From contig CALGTK010000208.1 in assembly GCA_937904325.1 (NCBI GenBank), forward strand, positions 1 to 34,800: 34,800 nt of DNA. Direction: 5' to 3'. Both the position numbers and the translations under genes were made by a program. This stretch comes from an uncultured Planctomyces sp. GTDB lineage: Bacteria; Planctomycetota; Planctomycetia; Planctomycetales; Planctomycetaceae. Under the pieces are notes generated by a model. That model saw only the letters and a program-made list of their open reading frames with translations. It was not told where the DNA came from and ran no database searches. Numbering within the stretch: position 1 is the stretch's first letter; each line of letters starts with the position of its first letter. Of the stretch, positions 24,576 to 32,715 are shown one piece after another.

Positions 24576-25922
24576 CTAGTTACCACACGATCCCGTAGTG
24601 CATGATGGCTGCGGGCAGCAGTTTGTCACAGGAACCTGACGACAAACAACACGCGGTACGCAGACAGTTTCCGTGTAAGGAACCTGCCTGGGCACTCGGC
24701 GAGTGTTGTTGACGTAGCGGGTTTCGCAAACCTGACGGCACACTGTATAAGGAACCTTGCGAGTCTTTGTTTCAGAAACGTAGGAGCAGGTCGTGTAAGG
24801 AACCTTCGTGCAGACAGTGTTCTTCTCGAACGAAGTCACAGTGTAAGGCACCTGACGGTTCCGGGTTTCGCAACGCCATGAGCAAACTGTGTAAGGAATG
24901 CGACGTGTGCGAGTTTCGGTCTTCGTCGAGCAGACCGTGTAGGGAACCTTCTTCTGCCGAGTTTCTTTGTGCATGCAGCAGGTGGTGTAAGGAACTCGGC
25001 GAGTCTTCTGCACAGGAACCATGCGGCAGACCGAGTAAGGAACTCGGCAACGCTTGACCTGACGTTCCATTCGAGTGCACATGACCGTTTTCTTTTCGGT
25101 CCGTGGCACCCAGACCTGTCGACATGTCGTCGAGCCAGGCTGGAAGAAACGCTCAGTGCGGTTACAGCCGGGCTGGTAAACCTGACGGCAACTGTTGCAG
25201 TCGTAGTTCCAGCTTCCGGGAGACTGCACGCACTTGCTGCACGAGTTGTCAGGGCACTGTTCAACGACGGTCTTGTACGAGCCGCCGCAGACGTCGATCT
25301 GCTTGCACTCAACGACCGGCTTGCAAACAGTGTAGCAGACTTCGCGGTAACGAGTTTCGGTACACGGCTTGTGTGCCGTGTAGCACTCTTCGCGGTAGCA
25401 GGTCTTGTAAACCGGCTTGCAGACGTCGTAACAGACGGTCTTGTAGCAGGTTTTGTAGCAAGGCTTGCAGACCGTGTAGCACTCGTTGCGGTAGCATGTT
25501 TGAGTGTGCGGCACTCGGACTGTGTACTGCTCGTTACGGTAGCAGGTCTTCTGGACCGGTTTGCAAACGGTGTGCGGCACGATTCGATGGCAGACCTGAT
25601 AGACCGGCTTCTGAACCGTGTAGCACTCGTCGCGAAACTTCGTCTCGTAGACGTTCTTAGTGCAGGTGATCGGCTGTTGTTCGCAGACCGTGTCATAAAC
25701 CGTTCGGTACTTCGTCACCTGACACTTGTCGTAGACGACGTCCTGCACGGTCTTGTAACACGTTGAGCACGAGCTTGCGGCACAATAGTTTCCGCATGGC
25801 GAACAAGCCGAAGTGGGACAGCAACTGTAGCTGGCAGCTCCACAGTAGCCGGCCAGCGCTGATTGACCAATTCCTGCGCCAAGCAGACCGGCCACAACAG
25901 CGAGTTTCATAGCGAGTCTCAT
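24576..25922 (-). CDS. Cysteine-rich YTV-repeat cell-wall protein
   Basis: 448 residues from the ATG at 25922. AAGGAG lies eight bases upstream; a GTG at 25931 in the same frame overlaps that site and is less likely. A signal peptide (LAVVAGLLGAGIG...SALA) leads to a mature protein with a very high Cys content. At least thirteen copies of YT(V/T/A) or YSV motifs are seen in two groups: five or so near (E)CYTVCKP in the first half, and about eight near (R/K)VPYTVC in the second. The YTV family is known from the Rhodopirellula baltica proteinaceous cell wall, where Cys residues are thought to make a disulfide-linked sheet. Dense tyrosine may also support cross-linking. A strong terminator follows, consistent with a highly expressed structural gene. 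Confidence 0.92.
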   Translation of the reverse strand: MRLAMKLAVVAGLLGAGIGQSALAGYCGAASYSCCPTSACSPCGNYCAASSCSTCYKTVQDVVYDKCQVTKYRTVYDTVCEQQPITCTKNVYETKFRDECYTVQKPVYQVCHRIVPHTVCKPVQKTCYRNEQYTVRVPHTQTCYRNECYTVCKPCYKTCYKTVCYDVCKPVYKTCYREECYTAHKPCTETRYREVCYTVCKPVVECKQIDVCGGSYKTVVEQCPDNSCSKCVQSPGSWNYDCNSCRQVYQPGCNRTERFFQPGSTTCRQVWVPRTEKKTVMCTRMERQVKRCRVPYSVCRMVPVQKTRRVPYTTCCMHKETRQKKVPYTVCSTKTETRTRRIPYTVCSWRCETRNRQVPYTVTSFEKNTVCTKVPYTTCSYVSETKTRKVPYTVCRQVCETRYVNNTRRVPRQVPYTETVCVPRVVCRQVPVTNCCPQPSCTTGSCGN

Positions 25923-25931
25923 CTGAGTCAC

Positions 25932-26274
25932 TCCTTCCGTAATCCAAGCGAATCCAATCCAAGGGAGTTCACCGTTCAGAAGGCCGACTGGTTGCCAAGA
26001 TCACAGACTTCGATATCGCGAAGGCAAAAACCTCCGAGAAAAGAGTCAAATGAAAAATGGTGCGTCGACCTTTGAACGGAGAGATCTCCGTATGTATCTG
26101 GTCGACAGAACACCTTCCCTGCTTGAAGCAACTGACACAGTCATACGACTCACCGCCAACGGGGAGCCACCGCCGCCTACTCAGTCGTGAAAACTGATAC
26201 AGGGTGCCCGCTTTAGCCCGGTCAGGTTGGGCTGACTTTACGGGTTACGGCAGGGTTGCGGATTGACCGAGGCT
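25932..26274. other. Intergenic leader region of the YTV gene
   Basis: No gene is supported in these 343 bases. They must contain the promoter of the YTV gene, but no convincing -35/-10 pair could be placed; a TTGACT at about 26048 on the minus strand has no good -10. The only clear structure is a palindrome at 26076-26091. A weak inverted repeat AGCCC...GGGCT at 26214-26232 may be part of the end of the DUF1501 transcript's upstream region, but has no T-run. Confidence 0.5.
26076..26091. promoter_or_regulatory. Palindrome upstream of the YTV gene, possible operator
   Basis: ACGGAGA-GA-TCTCCGT, a perfect inverted repeat with seven-base arms and a two-base centre, about 150 bp upstream of the YTV start. 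The size fits a dimeric regulator site. No known consensus is matched. Confidence 0.35.
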
Positions 26275-27738
26275 TCAGGTGAAGACTTTTTCAACGATGT
26301 GCCCACCGACGTCGGTCAGTCGGTAGTCGCGGCCCTGGAAGCGGAACGTCAGTTTGAGATGGTCCAGACCAAGCAGGTGTAGCAGTGTGGCCTGCAAATC
26401 GTGGACGTGGACGACGTCTTCGACCGAGTTGTAGCCGAGTTCGTCGGTTGCTCCGATCGACTGCCCGCCCTTCACGCCGCCTCCCGCCAGCCACATGGAG
26501 AAGCCATCGATGTGATGGTCTCTGCCGATCAGGTCTCGCGGTTCGCCTTGAGGAGTGCGGCCGAATTCGCCGCCCCAGACGACGACCGTGTCTTCGAGCA
26601 GGCCTCGTTGTTTGAGGTCTCTCAGTAGTGCCGCTGACGGCTGGTCGGTTTCTCCGCAGCGAGCTTCCAGAGCCTTTCCAAGGTCAGTACCAGGATTTCC
26701 GTGATGGTCCCAGTCTGTGTGGTAAAGCTGGACGAATCGACTGCCTCGTTCAACGAGCCGCCGAGCCAGCAGACAGTTTCGCGCGAAGCTCGGTTTAGCC
26801 ACGTTCTTGATGCCGTAGTCGGCGAGCGTTTCTTTCGTCTCGCCAGACAGGTCCATCAACTCGGGAGCGCTGCTCTGCATGCGGTACGCCATTTCGTACG
26901 CGGCAATCCGCGTGGCGATTTCCGGATCGCCGATCTGGTCGAGCCGTGCCTGATTGAGATCTTTGACGGTGTCGACGAATTCGCCTTGTCGCTGCTGGTC
27001 GAAACCCTTTGGTGATGAGAGATTCAGGATGGGGTCAGCACCATTCAGCAGAGGCACGCCCTGGTAGGTTGTTGGAAGAAATCCACTCGACCAAAGAGGT
27101 GTTCCGCCGCGAGGACCTCGCGGGCCGGAATTCAACACCAGGAAGCCGGGCAGATCGTCGGCTTCGCTGCCGATTCCGTAAGTCACCCACGAACCCATGC
27201 TCGGTCGACCCATAAAACGCTCGAAGCCGGTATTCATGTAAAGCTTCGCCGGACCATGGTTGAAGACTTCCGTCTTCATACTTCGGATCAGGCAGATGTC
27301 GTCGGCCATCGATCCGATATGCGGAAGCAGTTCAGAAAGTTCTAGACCGCTTTCGCCATGTAGCTTGAACTTTCGTTTCGTCCCGAGCAGTTTGGCGTTC
27401 TTCTTAATAAACGCGAACCGTTTGCCTTCGACGTACGACTCCGGGATGACTTGCCCAGTCAGTTCTTGAAGCTTCGGTTTGTTATCGAACAGTTCCAGAT
27501 GGCTCGGACCTCCTGCCATGAAGAGGTAGATCACATTTTTTGCACGCGGTGAATGATGACCATCCTGCGGCGCAAGCGGGTTTGTGAGCCGCGGATTCTT
27601 CGCATCTGCGGTCTTCGCTGCGAAGATCTTTGGACCTGACATCAACGACGCCAGGCCGATACTCCCCAGCGAAAGCCCGGCGTTGCCGAAAAAATGCCTG
27701 CGAGTTTGTTCGATGATTGGATTGGCAGAAAAATTCAT
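26275..27738 (-). CDS. DUF1501 family protein with Tat signal
   Basis: 487 residues. The N-terminus has a twin-arginine signal (TRRHFFGNAGLSLGSIGLAS) and the body follows the planctomycete DUF1501 pattern: NVIYLFMAGGPSHLELFDNKP, LPHIGSMADDICLIRSM, NHGPAKLYMNTG, RPSMGSWVTYGIG, QLYHTDWDHHGNPG, VVWGGEFGRTP, and GRDHHIDGFSMWLAGGGVKGG. The fold is alkaline-phosphatase/sulfatase-like. The formylglycine-type Cys of true sulfatases is not seen; metal-binding Asp/His residues in VVWGGEFGRTP and GRDHH may still be present. The function in the family is unproven. Usually it is paired with a DUF1549/DUF1553 cytochrome gene; here it stands alone between an intergenic palindrome and the YTV region. Confidence 0.93.
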   Translation of the reverse strand: MNFSANPIIEQTRRHFFGNAGLSLGSIGLASLMSGPKIFAAKTADAKNPRLTNPLAPQDGHHSPRAKNVIYLFMAGGPSHLELFDNKPKLQELTGQVIPESYVEGKRFAFIKKNAKLLGTKRKFKLHGESGLELSELLPHIGSMADDICLIRSMKTEVFNHGPAKLYMNTGFERFMGRPSMGSWVTYGIGSEADDLPGFLVLNSGPRGPRGGTPLWSSGFLPTTYQGVPLLNGADPILNLSSPKGFDQQRQGEFVDTVKDLNQARLDQIGDPEIATRIAAYEMAYRMQSSAPELMDLSGETKETLADYGIKNVAKPSFARNCLLARRLVERGSRFVQLYHTDWDHHGNPGTDLGKALEARCGETDQPSAALLRDLKQRGLLEDTVVVWGGEFGRTPQGEPRDLIGRDHHIDGFSMWLAGGGVKGGQSIGATDELGYNSVEDVVHVHDLQATLLHLLGLDHLKLTFRFQGRDYRLTDVGGHIVEKVFT

Positions 27739-27760
27739 CGTGTTCGTCCGCTGAAAAAGT

Positions 27761-27819
27761 AGGCTGGGTCTCGACCCGGCTTTGTGTGATTCCGTAATTG
27801 CCGGGGCATGACCCAGCCT
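27761..27819. repeat. REP-like double palindrome upstream of DUF1501
   Basis: Outer arms AGGCTGGGTC (27761-27770) and GACCCAGCCT (27810-27819) are perfectly complementary over ten bases; inner arms CCCGGC (27775-27780) and GCCGGG (27800-27805) are also complementary. The centre is AT-rich. It sits in the 117-base gap between the GspF-like gene and the DUF1501 start. This shape is that of a dispersed REP/MITE-type element or a structured leader. The terminator reading is weak, since no T-run follows on the minus strand. Confidence 0.75.
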
Positions 27820-27855
27820 GCTGCGCTTCTCACATTGAACCTGAACTGTTAGACG

Positions 27856-28887
27856 TCATGGCAACAGGTCATTGAGCATCGCTATGTAGGTCAGCGCGAC
27901 TTTGAATACGAAGAAGATGATGAACCCCGCGACGAACAGCCAGACCACAACGCTGATCGCACTGGTCAGAATTTTCAATGCTCGGCGGGCATCTTCTTCG
28001 AAATGAGGGCTCAGTCGATGAAGCGCTTCCGGAACGGTGCCGGATTCTTCCGCGACAGAAACCATTTCGAGGAACTCTATCGGGAAGAGTCGGCTTTGCT
28101 TGAGGCTTTCTGTCAGGCTGGAGCCTTCCATTACGGCTGAAGTAATAAATGGCGTCTGACTGACGAATGCTCCGTTGCCGGTTGCTTTGAGACTTCCCTG
28201 CAGACTTCGATTAACCGGCATTCCGGTCTGCTGAGTCAAGTAGTACGACCAGGAGAATCTAGCGATCGCGAACGATCTCATGCAGCGCCCCAGAACCGGA
28301 ACCATCAGTAGCATTGGATCGACGATCGCCTTGGCCTGAGCCGCTTTCTGAATCATTAGCCAGACGGCGAACATGGCAGCGAATGTGCCCAACGTTCCCG
28401 TCAGCCAGATCATGGCATCGGTCGGGCCTTTCAGGCCGAACACAATATTCGAGATGTCGTCGTCACCACCGATGAGTCCGAGGACCAGAATCAGGATGGC
28501 AATGACAAAGATCGCGGCGACCAACTGAAACACCGGCCAGATCAACGATCCAATTAACTCTTTCTTCATTCGGATGTTGGCTTCGTAGTGCTCGGCCAGG
28601 TGCCTGAGAACTTCGGGAAGCGAGCCGGTCTCTTCGGCCATCGTGACCATCTCAATGAACAGCGTCGGAAAGAAGTTTCCATGTTCCCTTAGCGCCTGCG
28701 AGATGTCTGAGCCTCCCTGGATCGCGTCGGAGATTTCTCGCAGCACCTTCTTCGTCGGAGCGTGCATGGCCTTCTTTGAGGCGATGCCGATTGCTTTTCG
28801 GATTTGAATCCCGGACTCGAGCATGGTCGCCAGCGACCTCGAAACAATCGCCAGTGTCCCGGGCGGGACTCGAGACGCGAAGATCAT
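27856..28887 (-). CDS. Type II secretion / type IV pilus inner-membrane protein (GspF/PilC family)
   Basis: 343 residues from the ATG at 28887 (the frame extends to a TTG at 28920, but GGAAAG about ten bases before the ATG favours the shorter form). Two copies of the GspF domain are seen: residues ~10-115 (LATMLESGIQIRKAI; FIEMVTMAEETGSLPEVLRHLAEHYE) and ~205-310 (YLTQQTGMPVNRSL; FLEMVSVAEESGTVPEALHRLSPHFE). Membrane helices lie between and after them (PVFQLVAAIFVIAILILVLG; WLTGTLGTFAAMFAVWLM; VVVWLFVAGFIIFFVF). The family forms the inner-membrane core that contacts the secretion ATPase. It follows the PDZ gene by 58 bp on the same strand. No GspE, GspG or GspD gene is in the window, so the rest of the system would be elsewhere. 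Confidence 0.9.
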   Translation of the reverse strand: MIFASRVPPGTLAIVSRSLATMLESGIQIRKAIGIASKKAMHAPTKKVLREISDAIQGGSDISQALREHGNFFPTLFIEMVTMAEETGSLPEVLRHLAEHYEANIRMKKELIGSLIWPVFQLVAAIFVIAILILVLGLIGGDDDISNIVFGLKGPTDAMIWLTGTLGTFAAMFAVWLMIQKAAQAKAIVDPMLLMVPVLGRCMRSFAIARFSWSYYLTQQTGMPVNRSLQGSLKATGNGAFVSQTPFITSAVMEGSSLTESLKQSRLFPIEFLEMVSVAEESGTVPEALHRLSPHFEEDARRALKILTSAISVVVWLFVAGFIIFFVFKVALTYIAMLNDLLP

Positions 28888-28945
28888 GACGGTGTCTTTC
28901 CGAGGCGGTAGCGAAATCAAATTCCGAAGGCGGACGGCTCAGGAA

Positions 28946-29983
28946 TCAGCCGTCGATGCTCCATTCGCCAAGCGAGACTGTGAACTTTGTTCGCATCTGG
29001 TTGATGATGGCGATGGCCAGGATCGGTGAAAACTGTTCCGGTTGGTGCAGCATCTCGATCAGTCCGTACTTAAGGATTGGATCACCACGCAGCACGATGA
29101 TTTCGAGTTGCTGATTTTCGCGATGTCCGCCGACGATATCGATCAGATCCTGAGGCTGCTTCACCGATTTTCCAGCAATCTCGACGACGATATCACCGAC
29201 CTGAATTCCGGCATTACCGGCTGCACCATCCGGACTAACCTTACTGATCGCACATCCGAGGGGCCCGGCCAACCCCATGCCGACTCCGAGCATGGCCGGT
29301 CCCCGAGGTTCAAATTCAGTATCAGGCATCTCCAGTCTAAGATCTTCGATAGCTTCGTCCGGAACGGGCTGGCCGCTTACCAGATAGATTTTAAGCAGCG
29401 ACTTAAGACGCGCCAGATGTCTCAGCCCATCAACGCCGCCCGTCCAGTGTCGGTCGATGGCCGCCGCCTGAGCCCATCCCTGTTCAGGACGAATATGCTC
29501 TCCGTTGACGAGTACCGGAAAGTCTCGCTGCATCTGAATCTGGCCGCCGAGTCGACGGACTTCGGCGATGGCTCGTCGCTGAGTTACCGTAAAGCGATTG
29601 GCTTCGAGCGTCTGAGCAGCTTTCTGCGCGACGGCCGGAAGTCTGGATCGGGAAATCAACTGATTCAGACTGGCCTCCGCCTGGTCAAACGCGACGGCAT
29701 CTTCTGACAGGTACAACGTTTCGAGAATCGCGACGGCTCGCAGCCCGGCTTCAAGATTGTCCTGCAGTGCGATCTCGGTCACCGGAGCGATGACTGACGG
29801 GCCGAGCGTGGGTAACTTTCGAGTGGCAGAATCTCGAACGGCGAAGTCCTGATGCTTGAGATCAAGGGCCAGTTTTTGTGTCTGATCTGTTGACGTGCTG
29901 ACTTCGTCGGCAGTCAGTACCGAACCCGCGGCCACCATAAAGAGTAGCGTGCCGAGCAATCGACTATTTTGAACTATTGTCAT
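28946..29983 (-). CDS. Exported PDZ-domain protein with repeat-type helical N-terminus
   Basis: 345 residues from the ATG at 29983, which has AGGA six bases upstream; an upstream TTG/ATG-less extension is rejected. A signal peptide (LLGTLLFMVAAGSVLTA) is followed by an Armadillo/HEAT-like helical part (LALDLKHQDFAVRDSATRKLPTLG; GLRAVAILETLYL; AVAQKAAQTLEA). A leucine-rich region then leads to a PDZ domain near residues 250-320 (LAGPLGCAISKVSPDGAAGNAGIQVGDIVVEIAGKSV). No Ser-protease domain is present, so it is not DegP-like. It lies directly upstream of the GspF-like gene, and a PDZ exported protein beside GspF recalls GspC, although the helical domain is unlike GspC. A role in recognising exported proteins is a guess. 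Confidence 0.75.
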   Translation of the reverse strand: MTIVQNSRLLGTLLFMVAAGSVLTADEVSTSTDQTQKLALDLKHQDFAVRDSATRKLPTLGPSVIAPVTEIALQDNLEAGLRAVAILETLYLSEDAVAFDQAEASLNQLISRSRLPAVAQKAAQTLEANRFTVTQRRAIAEVRRLGGQIQMQRDFPVLVNGEHIRPEQGWAQAAAIDRHWTGGVDGLRHLARLKSLLKIYLVSGQPVPDEAIEDLRLEMPDTEFEPRGPAMLGVGMGLAGPLGCAISKVSPDGAAGNAGIQVGDIVVEIAGKSVKQPQDLIDIVGGHRENQQLEIIVLRGDPILKYGLIEMLHQPEQFSPILAIAIINQMRTKFTVSLGEWSIDG

Positions 29984-30178
29984 GCGATTCCTGCTTTTCC
30001 ATGCTTTGCCGTCTGACCAGATGGTGCGTGAACCGATCATCGTGCCACAATCAGCACGCAGTGGCCAGAGCGCCTTACCCGAAACGAATCGGTACAGCGA
30101 CTGTGGCGGCCGCGGTAATCTCGTGCAATCATCTATTGAGCCGTCGAGCGGTTCAGACAGAGAGACCCCGGAAAAATC

Positions 30179-30457
30179 ATGTCACAAGAAAATCTCCCGC
30201 CGAATCATCTTTTTAAACTGGTTGTCGTCGTCAGCGCCGCGTTCGTGCTGACGATTTTGTTGATGATCGTGACAGCCTTTTCATCGATCGAGAATCCCCT
30301 GGCGATATTTTTCAACGAGTATGGCCTGAAGCTGATTGGCGCCGAGGTCGCATTGATTCTTGTGCTGGCTTTCGGGGCGATGTGGCTGGACGGAAAACAG
30401 ACGGTCGCAGCGCAGCAGGATGTCCCCACCGGGAACGATGCCGCTTCTAAAGAATAG
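30179..30457 (+). CDS. Small two-pass membrane protein
   Basis: 92 residues from the ATG at 30179. Two membrane helices are plain: about residues 12-35 (LFKLVVVVSAAFVLTILLMIV) and 49-70 (LKLIGAEVALILVLAFGAMW). The C-terminus is a polar tail. GGAAAAA before the ATG is a weak ribosome site. It is 196 bp from the PDZ gene, which runs the other way, so the two share a divergent region. It is followed on the same strand by the next small gene after a 163 bp gap. No family is recognised. Confidence 0.65.
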   Translation: MSQENLPPNHLFKLVVVVSAAFVLTILLMIVTAFSSIENPLAIFFNEYGLKLIGAEVALILVLAFGAMWLDGKQTVAAQQDVPTGNDAASKE

Positions 30458-30620
30458 CAGTAATTGGATCGTCGGCGTGTCAAATGCCGACCGCAGGGTC
30501 AACTTAAACAGATCGCTCGGCCTCGCGAAAAATATCAAAAGTTATGGTGCGGATTTGCGGCTTGTGTCGAAGTGTCGACTGCCATTGAATGTGCCGGTTC
30601 GTCGGGCCGATAGACCGGTC

Positions 30621-31103
30621 ATGAGTGATCTCGAACTGGAACTTGTTTCTGAAAATCCATCGTGGATCGCGGTTCTGAAGGCTTATCAAAAGGCTCAGGA
30701 AGAACTCGCCGAACGGCAGGCCGCAGAGGCCGCTAATTCTGCGCAGGCGGAAAAGTCTGCCACAGAGCCCGCCGCCAGAATAGGATCAGAGGCCACTGTT
30801 GAGGGGGCTGGGGCTGTGGCAGCACGGTCTGACGAACCAGATATGACAGGCGAAGTCGCGAATCTGACCGCAGATCCAAAGAAGCGTGCCAGCCGCTGGG
30901 TGCAGAGAATCACACATATAGCTACGATTGAACGGGCCGAGCTGTCAAAGATTCACGGCCGACTCATTGCCTACGGCTTGCTGAAGTGCGATCTCGCCGG
31001 CCGCTCCGACGGGATGGTTTACCAGTTGACGTCGAGTGGTAAGACGATTCTCAATCGGTTCGACGATGGGGCTTCTGTAATCGAAGGCCGGTCCGCCGCA
31101 TAG
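30621..31103 (+). CDS. Small protein with winged-helix-like C-terminus
   Basis: 160 residues from the ATG at 30621; the frame is open upstream to 30360 but those residues overlap the previous gene and look non-coding. The N-terminal ~30 residues (LELELVSENPSWIAVLKAYQKA) are helical, followed by an Ala/Glu-rich linker of about 65 residues. The last ~60 residues (RWVQRITHIATIERAELSKIHGRLIAYGLLKCDLAGRSDGMVYQLTSSGKTIL) have the helix-helix-beta-beta pattern of a winged helix. This points to a possible DNA-binding or protein-docking domain. There is no signal peptide or membrane helix. Function unknown. Confidence 0.6.
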   Translation: MSDLELELVSENPSWIAVLKAYQKAQEELAERQAAEAANSAQAEKSATEPAARIGSEATVEGAGAVAARSDEPDMTGEVANLTADPKKRASRWVQRITHIATIERAELSKIHGRLIAYGLLKCDLAGRSDGMVYQLTSSGKTILNRFDDGASVIEGRSAA

Positions 31104-31359
31104 GTGGTCTCTTCTCAGCAGTTTATCAGACGAGAACGGCCTATTCGCGGATACTGCAACTCTGCCAGCGAACGTCGATTGAAGGGACGCGGCGTGGTGC
31201 ATAACATGCTCGCACGCTGATGTGTTCATCAGTTTGTCAGAATGCGGAGCAGGAATGACCTGCCGGCGTGATCTCATGAGGAGAACTCACGATCCCGTCA
31301 GGCATGCAGTTCCGCAGTGAGATTTTCGTTCCTTACCCTCACACGAGCTGCACAGAGTC

Positions 31360-32715
31360 ATGCCAAACGATACGGACGTCAGAATCCTTGACGCGGTCTG
31401 TTCCTTCGAGCCCGTTTCATTCAGGGCTCCACTGAAATTCGGCGGCCGAATCGTCGACAAGACGTTCCTGATGAATGTCGAAGTCACCGTCGAGACTCAC
31501 AGCGGCAATCACGCGACCGGCTTCGGAAGCATGCCGGTGGGCAACATCTGGGCGTGGCCAACGTCGGAGCTGACTGGCGACCAGACTGAGCTTGCCATGA
31601 AGGATTTCGCCGAACGCATCGTCAACATCGCATCACAGGTTCCTCATTACGGGCACCCGATGGAGTTGATGTTCGATTTAACTGAAGAGTATGCACATAC
31701 CGCTAAGACGATCGTTGCCGGCCATAACTTCGATGGCGAATTTCCAAAGCTCGCGCAACTGGTCGCTGCCAGCCCGCTCGACGCGGCGGTCCATGATGCT
31801 TACGGTCGGGTTCACGACATTAACTCGTACGATGCCCTGTCCAGCGACTTTATGAACGATGATCTGTCGGACTATCTCGACGATCAGTTTGCGGGTGAGT
31901 ATCTCGATCAGTACACGCTGCGAACGCCCAAAGACCGGATGCCGCTTTACCATCTGGTCGGAGCGCTGGATCCGCTGACTGATGCTGACGTCACCGATCG
32001 GCCGAACGACAGACTGCCTGTCACGCTCGGCGAGTGGATTAACGCCGACGGCCTGACGCACTTGAAGATCAAACTGTCCGGTGACAACTTCGATTGGGAT
32101 GTTGACCGTGTCGTCGCCATCGAGAAACTGGCTGCGGGAGCACAAGCTGCGCGTGGCTGCTCGGAATGGTTCTACTCGCTCGATTTCAACGAGAAGTGCG
32201 AGAACGTCGAGTACGTGCTGGAGTTTCTCAAAAAGGTACAGGAGCAATCGCCAGCAGCCTACGACCGGACTCAGTACATCGAGCAACCTACCAGTCGGGA
32301 TCTGAAAGCACATCCGGAAATCAAGCTGCACGAAGCTGCCAAGCTGAAACCCGTCGTCGTTGACGAAGCACTGGTCGATTACGAAGCGTTGCTGCTGGCT
32401 CGCGATCAGGGTTACACCGGCATAGCGTTGAAAGCGTGCAAGGGACACTCGGAATCATTGTGTCTGGGAGCGGCCGCTCAGAAGTTCGGAATGTTCCTGT
32501 GCGTTCAGGATCTGACGTGCCCCGGCTTCTCGTTCCTGCATTCAGCCAGTTTGGCAGCCCGCATCCCAACCGTAACGGCCATCGAAGGCAACGGCCGGCA
32601 ATACTGCCCCGAGCCCAATCGCCCTTACGCCAGAGCAATGCCGTCGATGTTCGACATCACCGACGGAACGGTAGGAACAAGCTGCCTCAACGACATCGGT
32701 TTAGGCTTCGGTTAA
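31360..32715 (+). CDS. Enolase-superfamily enzyme (muconate lactonizing / mandelate racemase type)
   Basis: 451 residues, longer than most (~360-400). The barrel has the catalytic pieces in order: K236-x-K238 on strand 2 (LTHLKIKLSG), metal ligands D275 (YSLDFNE), E308 (QYIEQPT) and D335 (VVDEAL), and K358 at the end of strand 6 (IALKACKG). The KxK plus Lys pair is that of the muconate lactonizing / dipeptide epimerase subgroup, which abstracts a proton next to a carboxylate. The N-terminal capping domain (SFRAPLKFGGRIVDKTFLMNVEVTVET) is usual. The substrate cannot be told; an extra ~60-residue insert (about 150-210) is unlike standard members. The ATG at 31360 has no strong ribosome site. 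The gene stands alone. Confidence 0.88.
   Translation: MPNDTDVRILDAVCSFEPVSFRAPLKFGGRIVDKTFLMNVEVTVETHSGNHATGFGSMPVGNIWAWPTSELTGDQTELAMKDFAERIVNIASQVPHYGHPMELMFDLTEEYAHTAKTIVAGHNFDGEFPKLAQLVAASPLDAAVHDAYGRVHDINSYDALSSDFMNDDLSDYLDDQFAGEYLDQYTLRTPKDRMPLYHLVGALDPLTDADVTDRPNDRLPVTLGEWINADGLTHLKIKLSGDNFDWDVDRVVAIEKLAAGAQAARGCSEWFYSLDFNEKCENVEYVLEFLKKVQEQSPAAYDRTQYIEQPTSRDLKAHPEIKLHEAAKLKPVVVDEALVDYEALLLARDQGYTGIALKACKGHSESLCLGAAAQKFGMFLCVQDLTCPGFSFLHSASLAARIPTVTAIEGNGRQYCPEPNRPYARAMPSMFDITDGTVGTSCLNDIGLGFG

Noticed and set aside
24600-25560. Regular repeats that might suggest a CRISPR array
   Set aside because: The repeats are protein-coding YTV units with variable spacing and in-frame variation, and no cas genes lie nearby.
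24836-25766. Long ORFs in other frames (minus 286 codons, plus 265 codons) over the YTV gene
   Set aside because: Products of the repetitive DNA; the frame with the signal peptide, Cys pattern and ribosome site is the real one.
31254-31319. Short leader ORF before the enolase-type gene
   Set aside because: A 21-codon frame with an Arg-rich product; no attenuator hairpins or codon run to support regulation.
31678-32448. 256-codon minus ORF opposite the enolase-type gene
   Set aside because: The plus strand holds the ordered catalytic residues; the minus frame is a shadow.
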